The notes under the pieces are model-generated. The model made no database searches. It saw only the letters and a program-made list of their open reading frames with translations, and was not told the DNA's origin. 64,000 bases of DNA from Streptomyces diacarni (GTDB lineage: Bacteria; Actinomycetota; Actinomycetes; Streptomycetales; Streptomycetaceae). Within the stretch, counting starts at the first letter, position 1. Each line of letters begins with the position of its first letter. This document shows, one piece after another, positions 36,353 to 44,753 of the stretch. The DNA lies in assembly GCF_003323715.1 (NCBI RefSeq), contig NZ_QOIN01000047.1, positions 434,001 to 498,000 of the forward strand, read 5' to 3'. A program made the translations under genes and the position numbers.

Positions 36353-37746
36353 GCGTTCACCTCCAGGTGAGCGGAGTGGGGGTTCGCGGCCCAGGCGGTG
36401 GACTTCTCGGGGTCGAAGGGGCAGCCACGGCCGCCGAGGTGGGCCTCGTACTCCTCGCGGAAGTACTTCAGCGAGGAGAAGATGGGGGACGCCGCGCCGT
36501 CGCCCAGCGCGCAGAAGGACTTGCCGTTGATGTTGTCGGCGATGTCGGCGATCTTCTCCAGGTCGGTGGCCTGCGCCTTGCCGGCCTCGATGTCGCGGAG
36601 CAGCTGGACGAGCCAGTAGGTGCCCTCGCGGCAGGGGGTGCACTTGCCGCAGGACTCGTGCGCGTAGAACTCGGTCCAGCGGGTGACGGCCCGCACCACG
36701 CAGGTCGTCTCGTCGAAGCACTGGAGCGCCTTGGTGCCGAGCATGGAGCCCGCGCCGCCGACGCCCTCGTAGTCGAGGGCCACATCCAGGTGTTCGTCGG
36801 TCAGCAGCGGGGTGGAGGAGCCGCCCGGGGTCCAGAACTTCAGCCGGTGCCCAGGGCGCATGCCGCCGCTCATGTCGAGGAGCTGGCGCAGGGTGATGCC
36901 CAGCGGTGCCTCGTACTGGCCGGGGCGGGCGACGTGGCCGCTGAGCGAGTAGAGCGTGAACCCGGGGGACTTCTCGCTGCCCATCGAGCGGAACCAGTCC
37001 TTGCCGCGGTCGATGAGGGCGGGAACCGAGGCGATGGACTCGACGTTGTTCACCACGGTGGGGCACGCGTACAGGCCGGCGACGGCCGGGAAGGGGGGAC
37101 GCAGCCTTGGCTGACCACGGCGGCCTTCCAGGGAGTCGAGCAGCGCCGTCTCCTCGCCGCAGATGTAGGCGCCCGCGCCCGCGTGCACGGTGAGGGTGAG
37201 GTCCTTGCCGGGGCCGAGCGCGTCGGTGCCCAGATAGCCGGCCTCCTGCGCCTCCTTGACGGCCAGCTGGAGGCGGCGCAGCACGGGGACGACCTCGCCG
37301 CGCAGGTAGATGAAGGCGTGGCTGGAGCGGATCGCGTGGCAGGCGATGGCCATGCCCTCGATGAGGGAGTGCGGGTTGGCGAACAGCAGGGGGATGTCCT
37401 TGCACGTCCCCGGCTCGGACTCGTCGGCGTTGACGACGAGGTAGTGCGGTTTGCCGTCGCCCTGCGGGATGAACTGCCACTTCATGCCCGTGGGGAAGCC
37501 CGCGCCGCCGCGGCCGCGCAGGCCCGCTTCCTTGACGTAGGCGATCAGGTCGTCCGGGTCCATGGCAAGCGCCTTGGGCAGCGCCTGGTAGCCGCCGTGC
37601 CGCCGGTAGCCGGCCAGCGTGTAGGAGTCGGGCTCGTCCCAGTGCGCGGACAGGACGGGCGCGAGGAGCTTCTGCGGGTCGGCGTCGCCGTGGGTGCTCG
37701 GCTGCGAGGCCTCGTCCTGGCCGCCGTCGTGTGCTGCCACCGTCAT
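36349..37746 (-). CDS. nuoF: NADH-quinone oxidoreductase subunit F
   Basis: A 465-residue NADH-oxidising subunit. The nucleotide loop is GLRGRGGAGFPTGMKW, the FMN region is GAGAYICGEETALLDSLEG, and cluster N3 is bound by SCGKCTPCREG plus a downstream Cys (FCALGDGAASP). ATG 37746 shares one base with the nuoE stop (TGATG). A 30-residue Asp/Gln/Ala-rich N-terminus precedes the conserved part. Together with NuoE and NuoG it forms the electron-input module in the cytosol. Confidence 0.97.
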   Translation of the reverse strand: MTVAAHDGGQDEASQPSTHGDADPQKLLAPVLSAHWDEPDSYTLAGYRRHGGYQALPKALAMDPDDLIAYVKEAGLRGRGGAGFPTGMKWQFIPQGDGKPHYLVVNADESEPGTCKDIPLLFANPHSLIEGMAIACHAIRSSHAFIYLRGEVVPVLRRLQLAVKEAQEAGYLGTDALGPGKDLTLTVHAGAGAYICGEETALLDSLEGRRGQPRLRPPFPAVAGLYACPTVVNNVESIASVPALIDRGKDWFRSMGSEKSPGFTLYSLSGHVARPGQYEAPLGITLRQLLDMSGGMRPGHRLKFWTPGGSSTPLLTDEHLDVALDYEGVGGAGSMLGTKALQCFDETTCVVRAVTRWTEFYAHESCGKCTPCREGTYWLVQLLRDIEAGKAQATDLEKIADIADNINGKSFCALGDGAASPIFSSLKYFREEYEAHLGGRGCPFDPEKSTAWAANPHSAHLEVNA

Positions 37747-38476
37747 CACTTCCCCTCCTCGTCGGCCGCTGCGCCGCGCGGTGCCACCACGCCGGGTGTG
37801 CTCTCGCCCTTGGCGAGCCGCAGCCCGGCCAGCGAGGCGGGCCCCGCGCTGCCGGACGCGTCGGTGGCGCCCTCGCGCTCGTCGGGGAAGCCGGCCAGTA
37901 CCCGCGCGGTCTGCTGGAAGGTGCACAGCGGGGCGCCCCGGGTGGGGGCGACCTCGCGCCCGGCGATCAGGTCGTCGACGAGGGCGCGGGCCGAGGCGGG
38001 GGTCTGGTTGTCGAAGAACTCCCAGTTGACCATCACGACGGGCGCGAAGTCGCAGGCCGCGTTGCACTCGATGTGTTCGAGGGTGACCTTGCCGTCCTCG
38101 GTGGTCTCCCCGTCGCCCACGGCCAGGTGTTCGCGGAGCGAGGCGTAGATGGCGTCGCCGCCCATCACCGCGCACAGCGTGTTGGTGCACACGCCGACCT
38201 GGTAGTCCCCGGAGGGCTTGCGGCGGTACATGGAGTAGAAGGTGGCCACCGCGTTGACCTCGGCGGTGGTCAGCTCCAGCATCTCGGCGCAGAACCGCTG
38301 CCCGGTGCGGGTGACGTGCCCCTCCTCCGACTGCACCAGGTGCAGCAGCGGCAGCAGCGCGGAGCGGCTGTCCGGATAGCGGGCGATGACCTCGCGCGCG
38401 TCGGACTCCAGCCGCCGGCGCACCTCGGCCGGGTAGTCGGGTGCGGGCATCGCGGGGATGCCCATATCGACGTTGC

Positions 38477-38480
<4 letters not shown>
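37746..38480 (-). CDS. nuoE: NADH-quinone oxidoreductase subunit E
   Basis: A 244-residue [2Fe-2S] thioredoxin-fold subunit. The N1a ligands are in GVCTNTLCAVMGG (CxxxxC) and HIECNAACDFAPVVMVN (CxxxC). The helical N-terminal part includes LLPLLHLVQSEEGHVT. GTG 38480 overlaps the nuoD stop in GTGA, with GGGAGG upstream. About 60 residues after the fold (FPDEREGATDASGSAG onwards) are low-complexity and not in E. coli NuoE. Confidence 0.97.
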
Positions 38481-39804
<1,324 letters not shown>

Positions 39805-39805
<1 letters not shown>

Positions 39806-40542
39806 CAGGTGTAGGACCTCCGCTGGTCGGGGGCGGGAATCTGGGCGCCCTTGTACTCGACGGGGATGCCGCCGAGCGGGTAGTCCTTGCGCTGCGGGAA
39901 CCCCTGCCAGTCGTCCGGCATCAGGATCCGGGTCAGCGCCGGGTGGCCGTCGAAGACCAGACCGAAGAAGTCGTAGGTCTCCCGCTCGTGCCAGTCGTTG
40001 GTCGGATAGACGTCCACGATCGAAGGGACGTGCGGGTCCGCGTCGGGCGCGGTGACCTCCAGCCGGATCAGCCGGTTGTGGGTGAGCGAGCGCAGGTGGT
40101 AGACGGCGTGCAGCTCGCGGCCCGTCTCGCCCGGGTAGTGGACGCCGCTCACCCCGGTGCACAGCTCGAAGCGGAGCGCGGGGTCGTCGCGCAGGGTGCG
40201 GGCGACCTGTGGCAGGTGCTCGCGGGCGATGTGGAAGGTCAGCTCCCCGCGGTCGACGACCGTGTTCACGATGACGTGCTCGGGGACGAGCCCCTGCTCC
40301 TCCAGGGCGCCTTCGAGTTCGTCGGCGACCTCGTCGAACCATCCGCCGTAGGGGCGCACCGCGGCCCCCGGCATGCGTACCGTCCGCACGAGGCCGCCGT
40401 ACCCGGAGGTGTCGCCGCCGTTGCGGGCGCCGAACATGCCGTGGCGTACGTCGATGACCTCGCCGGTGTTGCCCCGCTGGACGGGGACGGAGCTGCCCTC
40501 GTCGGGCTCCTGGGGCCCGTTGCCGTTCGCCTGTGCGCTCAC
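39805..40542 (-). CDS. nuoC: NADH-quinone oxidoreductase subunit C
   Basis: A 245-residue, 30-kDa-type subunit. The conserved C-terminal region is visible as DVYPTNDWHERETYDFFGLV, RILMPDDWQGFPQRKDYPLG and GIPVEYKGAQIP. The first 60 residues (Asn/Gly/Gln/Glu rich) are variable. GTG 40542 overlaps the nuoB stop by 4 bases. It is part of the peripheral arm, next to NuoD. Confidence 0.97.
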
Positions 40543-41093
40543 CGCAGCAGCCCCTTCATCTCGATGGTGGGCAGCGCCTTCATCGCCGCCTCTTCCGCCT
40601 CGCGGGCCGCTTCCTTCTGATTGACGCCGAGCTTGGTGTTCTTGACCTTCTCGTGCAGCTTCAAAATGGCGTCGAGCAGCATTTCGGGGCGCGGGGGGCA
40701 GCCGGGCAGGTAGATGTCGACGGGAACCACGTGGTCGACGCCCTGCACGATGGCGTAGTTGTTGAACATGCCGCCCGAGGAGGCGCACACCCCCATGGAG
40801 ATGACCCATTTGGGGTTGGGCATCTGGTCGTAGACCTGGCGCAGCACCGGGGCCATCTTCTGACTGACCCGGCCCGCCACGATCATCAGGTCGGCCTGGC
40901 GCGGCGAGCCGCGGAAGACCTCCATGCCGAACCTGGCGAGGTCGTAGCGGCCCGCGCCGGTCGTCATCATCTCGATGGCGCAGCACGCCAGCCCGAACGT
41001 CGCCGGGAACATGGACGATTTGCGCGCGAGTCCGGCCGCTTTCTCCACAGTGGTGAGCAGAAAGCCGCTCGGCAGTTTCTCTTCAAGTCCCAT
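40539..41093 (-). CDS. nuoB: NADH-quinone oxidoreductase subunit B
   Basis: A 184-residue subunit that holds cluster N2, the last electron carrier before quinone. Its ligands are the tandem Cys in FGLACCAIEMM, Cys in GVCASSGGMFNNY and Cys in YLPGCPPRPEMLLDAI. ATG 41093 gives MGLEEKLPSGFLLTT. The gap to nuoA is 16 bases, and the next gene, nuoC, overlaps by 4. A short charged C-terminal extension (EAAREAEEAAMKALP) follows the conserved part. Confidence 0.98.
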   Translation of the reverse strand: MGLEEKLPSGFLLTTVEKAAGLARKSSMFPATFGLACCAIEMMTTGAGRYDLARFGMEVFRGSPRQADLMIVAGRVSQKMAPVLRQVYDQMPNPKWVISMGVCASSGGMFNNYAIVQGVDHVVPVDIYLPGCPPRPEMLLDAILKLHEKVKNTKLGVNQKEAAREAEEAAMKALPTIEMKGLLR

Positions 41094-41109
41094 TGCTTTA
41101 CCCCTGCCC

Positions 41110-41469
41110 CTAGTCCCATTCCAGACCGCCGCGCCGCCAGTCGTAGGCGTACGCGATACCGATGAGGGCGATGAAGACCAGCATTTCGACGAGTCCGAAC
41201 ATCCCGAGGGAGTCGAAATGGACGGCCCACGGGTAGAGGAAGACGATTTCGATGTCGAAGATGATGAAGAGCATCGCCGTCAGGTAGTACTTCACCGGGA
41301 AGCGCCCGCCTCCGGCCGGCTGCGGCGTGGGCTCGATGCCGCACTCGTACGCCTCCAGCTTGGCCCGGTTGTAGCGCTTGGGGCCGATGATCGAGGCCGC
41401 GACCACGGAGAAGACCGTGAACGCCGCCGCGATGGCTCCCAGTACGAGGATTGGTGTGTAGACGTTCAC
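41110..41469 (-). CDS. nuoA: NADH-quinone oxidoreductase subunit A
   Basis: A 119-residue, three-helix membrane subunit and the first gene of the operon. The conserved loop YECGIEPTPQPAGGGRFPV is followed by the helix start FIIFDIEIVFLYPWAV with its acidic residues. GTG 41469 has GGGAG 4 bases upstream. The upstream region contains a Rex-type operator (41566-41583) about 100 bases before the start. Most following junctions overlap by 1-8 bases, so subunit ratios are probably set by coupled translation. Confidence 0.97.
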   Translation of the reverse strand: MNVYTPILVLGAIAAAFTVFSVVAASIIGPKRYNRAKLEAYECGIEPTPQPAGGGRFPVKYYLTAMLFIIFDIEIVFLYPWAVHFDSLGMFGLVEMLVFIALIGIAYAYDWRRGGLEWD

Positions 41470-41565
41470 CGCTCCCGTCTCCTTCCAGGCGTCGACTCCG
41501 ACTGCCGGCAGACCGCTGGGCCGCTGCCCCGACCCGGGAAGACCGATCCCACGAAGATCGCTCTT

Positions 41566-41583
41566 ATGTGAGGCAGTTCACAA
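41566..41583. promoter_or_regulatory. Rex-type redox operator upstream of nuoA
   Basis: ATGTGAGGCAGTTCACAA matches the Rex consensus TTGTGAANNNNTTCACAA at 12 of 14 specified positions. Rex is the NAD+/NADH-sensing repressor of Streptomyces respiratory genes, and nuo is among its known targets in S. coelicolor. The site lies 97-114 bases before the nuoA start, where the promoter is expected. Binding is inferred from sequence. Confidence 0.72.
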
Positions 41584-42270
41584 GCCCTGTTCGCAGGCAT
41601 CTTAAGCCCGGCCCTCTGTGATCTGCGACACGGGGGGCGCCAACTGCTTTGTGATCTCCACCACCTGACGGCCAATCATCCCGTCTGATGAGCGTTGATC
41701 TTCACACGCAAAGCCTCTAAGTGATCACCCGAGGTGACATTCATCCGTGCTCACAGCCGTCGGAGGCGGGTGGCTGTACCAGCCATCCGCATGCAGAGGC
41801 AAATTAGCGCTGGACGGTTTCACCTGGTATATGCGAACCAGTTGACCTCGTGCGCTCGTGAAGCCCGGCACAAGCCGCGCGACTCCGGGCGGCCTCCCGG
41901 AGTGATCTTCGAAACCGGCCTCGGCGAACCACCGGAACGACCCCGCACCCGACCCGAGACCGCCCCGCGATCCGGCCGAGTCCGCGCCGTGACCGAGCGA
42001 GATGGGTGATTGGGCCTCAATGTTCTTTTCGCACGAGAAGTTGAGTCGGCAGGAGTGAGCTGCGTCACGCGCCTTTTCCGGCAGCCACTGCCTTCTTTGC
42101 GCTCCCTTTTCCCCCGTGGTATATGCGCCCGAGAGATTCCGGCAATGCGGACAACTGCATGGTCACAGCCCCGTAGTTGGGCAATGATCACGTCGCGGAA
42201 AGGCCCGCACCCCACCCCGGGCGAGCTCAACTGGCCGTGTACGCGACGACTGTGGCGCATCGCACGATTG

Positions 42271-42300
42271 TTGAGCGGAGGGTTTATCGCCTGCTAGGCA
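42271..42300 (+). promoter_or_regulatory. Promoter of the NlpC/P60 gene, probably leaderless
   Basis: TTGAGC (42271-42276), 18-base spacer, TAGGCA (42295-42300), similar to Streptomyces housekeeping promoters. The -10 box ends 7 bases before ATG 42308 and there is no ribosome site, so the transcript probably starts at or beside the start codon. Confidence 0.5.
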
Positions 42301-42307
42301 TTCCCTC

Positions 42308-43111
42308 ATGTCCCCGAAAGCTCAGATACCCAGCCACCGGAAGCCCCGCAACAGCAAGATGAATACGGCGCTGCGTGCGGGTGTGACGGGCGGCGTCATG
42401 GGCACCATGGCCCTCACCGCGGCGGCGGCGCCGGCCTTCGCGGCCGACAAGAACGCACCGGACCAGACCGTCGAGATGCCCACCCTCTCCACGGCCGACT
42501 CCAACGCACTCGCCGCCGAGTCCATCCAGAACTCGGCGCAGCAGTTCCAGCTCCAGCAGGCGCAGGACAGCGCCGCCTCCCAGGCCAAGGAACAGGCCAA
42601 GGAGAACAAGGAGAAGGCCAAGGCGAAGGCCGAGGCCAAGCGCAAGGCCGAGGCGGCCCGCAAAGCCCGTGAGGCCGCCCAGCAGAACGAGGCCCCCGCC
42701 TCCCGCTCGGCCGACCGCGACTCCCTGACGACGGCGTCCGCCCCCGCGCCGCAGGGCGGCAACGCGGCCACCCTCATCAACTTCCTGCGCGCCCAGGTCG
42801 GCAAGTCCTACGTCATGGGCGCCACCGGGCCCTCCGCGTACGACTGCTCGGGCCTGACCCAGGCGGCCTACAAGCAGGTCGGCGTCAACCTGCCGCGGAC
42901 CTCGCAGCCGCAGTCGACCGCCGGCACCTCCGTCTCCCTCGACAACCTCCAGCCCGGCGACCTGCTCTACTGGGGCAGCGCGGGCAGCGCCTACCACGTG
43001 GGCGTCTACGTGGGCGGCGGCAAGTTCATCGGCGCCCAGAACTCCTCCACGGGCGTCGTGGAGCGTCCCCTGAGCTACGACCAGCCCACCGGCGCGGTCC
43101 GCGTGCTCTGA
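42308..43111 (+). CDS. Secreted NlpC/P60 peptidoglycan hydrolase
   Basis: A 267-residue secreted cell-wall endopeptidase. A long signal peptide (about 1-46, ending AAAAPAFAADK) is followed by a Lys/Ala/Glu-rich helical stretch (about 85-125; AKEQAKENKEKAKAKAEAKR) that is probably a coiled-coil spacer, then the NlpC/P60 domain from residue 150. The catalytic Cys is C180 in YDCSGLTQAAYKQVG and the His is H230 in AYHVGVYVGGG; LPRTSQPQ is the usual segment between them. It should cut the stem peptide of peptidoglycan. ATG 42308 lacks a ribosome site (see promoter). Divergent from nuo, it lies at its standard Streptomyces position. Confidence 0.92.
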   Translation: MSPKAQIPSHRKPRNSKMNTALRAGVTGGVMGTMALTAAAAPAFAADKNAPDQTVEMPTLSTADSNALAAESIQNSAQQFQLQQAQDSAASQAKEQAKENKEKAKAKAEAKRKAEAARKAREAAQQNEAPASRSADRDSLTTASAPAPQGGNAATLINFLRAQVGKSYVMGATGPSAYDCSGLTQAAYKQVGVNLPRTSQPQSTAGTSVSLDNLQPGDLLYWGSAGSAYHVGVYVGGGKFIGAQNSSTGVVERPLSYDQPTGAVRVL

Positions 43112-43160
43112 CATACCGCGTACCGCGTACCGCTCCCGGTACGTCACCTCTCACGGTGAA

Positions 43161-43188
43161 GGGTCCACCGCCTCGCGGCGGTGGACCC
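43161..43188. terminator. Strong terminator after the NlpC/P60 gene
   Basis: Perfect 12-bp stem GGGTCCACCGCC with its complement around a TCGC tetraloop, 50 bases after the stop and directly before the 26-bp repeat array. Confidence 0.8.
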
Positions 43189-43192
43189 TTCG

Positions 43193-43303
43193 GTGTGTGC
43201 GGGGCGACGGCCCCTTCGGTGAGTGCGGGGCGACGGCCCCTTCGGTGAGTGCGGGGCGACGGCCCCTTCGGTGTGTGCGGGGCGACGGCCCCTTCGGTGT
43301 GTG
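43193..43303. repeat. 26-bp tandem repeat, over four copies, each a mini-hairpin
   Basis: Units at 43193, 43219, 43245 and 43271, differing by one base (GTGTGTGC or GTGAGTGC), plus a partial fifth at 43297. Each contains GGGGCGACGGCCCC, a 5-bp GC stem with a 4-base loop. The array lies between two terminators in a convergent gene gap. Confidence 0.92.
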
Positions 43304-43327
43304 CGGGCTCCCGGGCTTCGGAGCCCG
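43304..43327 (-). terminator. Terminator after the geranylgeranyl-reductase-like gene
   Basis: CGGGCTCC / GGAGCCCG arms (8 bp) with an 8-base loop, 11 bases beyond the minus-strand stop at 43339. It merges with the last partial 26-bp unit. Confidence 0.65.
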
Positions 43328-43338
43328 GGGGCGGTGGC

Positions 43339-44652
43339 TCAGGCCCTGGGGGCCACCTTGGCCAGGCCGTTGATGATGCGGTCCATCGCGTCGCCGCCCG
43401 TGGGGTCGGTGAGGTTGGCGAGCATCTTGAGGGTGAAGCGCATCAGGAGAGGGTGCGAGAGGCCGCGTTCGGCGGCCAGCTTCATGACCTTCGGGTTGCC
43501 GATGAGCTTCACGAAGGCGCGGCCCATCGTGTAGTAGCCGCCGTAGGTGTCCTTGAGGACCTTCGGATACCGTCGCAGGGCCAGCTGGCGCTGCGCCGGT
43601 GTCGCACGCGCGTGCGCCTGCACGATCGTCTCGGCCGCGATGACGCCGGACTCCATCGCGTACGCGATGCCCTCGCCGTTGAACGGGTTGACCAGCCCGC
43701 CCGCGTCCCCCACCAGCAGCAGCCCGCGCGTGTAGTGCGGCTGCCGGTTGAAGGCCATCGGCAGCGCCGCGCCGCGGATCGGGCCCGTCATGTTCTCGGG
43801 GGTGTAGCCCCACTCCGACGGCATGGAGGCGCACCAGGCCTTGAGGATCTCGCGCCAGTCCAGCTCCTTGAACGAGGAGGAGGTGTTGAGCACGCCCAGC
43901 CCCACGTTGGAGGTGCCGTCGCCCATGCCGAAGACCCAGCCGTAGCCGGGCAGCAGCCTCTCCTGCTCGCCGCGCCGGTCCCACAGCTCCAGCCACGACT
44001 CCAGGTAGTCGTCGTCGTGCCGCGGCGAGGTGAAGTACGTGCGCACCGCGACACCCATCGGGCGGTCCTCGCGGCGGTGCAGGCCCATCTTCAGCGACAG
44101 GCGGGTCGAGTTGCCGTCCGCCGCGACGACGATCGGGGCGTGGAAGGTGACCGGGGTCTTCTCCTCACCCAGCTTGGCGTGCACGCCGGTGATGTGGCCC
44201 GTGCGCTCGTCCACGATCGGGTCGCCGGCGGTGCAGCGCTCGTACAGCCGCGCGCCCGCCTTTTCGGCCTGGCGGGCGAGCTGCTCGTCGAAGTCGTCGC
44301 GCTTGCGGACCAGCCCGTAGTCGGGGTAGCTGGCCAGCTCGGGCCAGTCCAGCTGGAGCCGCTGGCCACCGCCGATGATGCGCAGACCCTTGTTGCGCAG
44401 CCAGCCCGCTTCCTCGGAGATGTCGATGCCCATGGCCACCAACTGCTTGGTGGCGCGCGGGGTGAGACCGTCACCGCACACCTTCTCGCGCGGGAAGGCC
44501 GTCTTCTCCAGCAGCAGCACGTCCATACCGCTGCGGGCCAGGTGGTAGGCCGTCGTCGAGCCTGCGGGGCCCGCCCCGACGACGATCACATCGGCGGACC
44601 GCTCGGAGGCTGGTGTCGGCCTGGGATCGGCCTTGTGCTGGGGATCGGCCAC
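43339..44652 (-). CDS. Geranylgeranyl reductase-family FAD enzyme (menaquinone side-chain reductase type)
   Basis: A 437-residue flavoprotein. The dinucleotide fold is VIVVGAGPAGSTTAYHLARS near residue 20; further FAD/substrate markers are FPREKVCGDGLTPRA, the strand ending APIVVAADGNSTRLS, and LLLVGDAGGLVNPFNGEGIAYAMESG. Members of this group reduce isoprenoid double bonds; in actinobacteria the MenJ type saturates one isoprene unit of menaquinone, which fits this locus with menG, mqnC, mqnA and nuo. GTG 44652 follows GGGAG at 6 bases and gives MADPQHKADPRP. The exact substrate is inference. Confidence 0.87.
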   Translation of the reverse strand: MADPQHKADPRPTPASERSADVIVVGAGPAGSTTAYHLARSGMDVLLLEKTAFPREKVCGDGLTPRATKQLVAMGIDISEEAGWLRNKGLRIIGGGQRLQLDWPELASYPDYGLVRKRDDFDEQLARQAEKAGARLYERCTAGDPIVDERTGHITGVHAKLGEEKTPVTFHAPIVVAADGNSTRLSLKMGLHRREDRPMGVAVRTYFTSPRHDDDYLESWLELWDRRGEQERLLPGYGWVFGMGDGTSNVGLGVLNTSSSFKELDWREILKAWCASMPSEWGYTPENMTGPIRGAALPMAFNRQPHYTRGLLLVGDAGGLVNPFNGEGIAYAMESGVIAAETIVQAHARATPAQRQLALRRYPKVLKDTYGGYYTMGRAFVKLIGNPKVMKLAAERGLSHPLLMRFTLKMLANLTDPTGGDAMDRIINGLAKVAPRA

Positions 44653-44753
44653 GAGGACTCCCGCGATGCTGGCTGGGTCGGCTGACCGGGCCAGTCTATG
44701 CGGGCATTCGGGGCGCCCCCCGGACCGCCCCCCGGCCCGGCCCCCCGCCCGCA

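Larger units (their letters stand above)
41470..42307. other. 838-base divergent regulatory region, nuoA / NlpC-P60 gene
   Basis: The largest gene-free stretch, with GC well below the window average. It holds the Rex-type operator, then TGTGATCT twice (41617-41624 and 41650-41657, 33 bases apart), and an 11-base direct repeat TGGTATATGCG at 41825-41835 and 42117-42127. A 15-base pyrimidine-rich run lies near 42095-42115. The promoter of the right-hand gene is at 42271-42300. Small open frames here lack codon bias. I looked for the c-di-AMP riboswitch often found before cell-wall hydrolase genes and did not find its conserved blocks. Confidence 0.6.

Noticed and set aside
41820..42260. Minus-strand frame of 146 codons in the nuo/NlpC gap
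   Set aside because: No codon bias, no ribosome site and no recognisable sequence.
42000..42307. c-di-AMP (ydaO) riboswitch before the NlpC/P60 gene
   Set aside because: Often present before Streptomyces cell-wall hydrolases, but I could not find its conserved blocks, and the promoter seems to lie right at the start codon.
43193..43318. CRISPR-like array
   Set aside because: Units are contiguous with no unique spacers, and there are no cas genes in the window.
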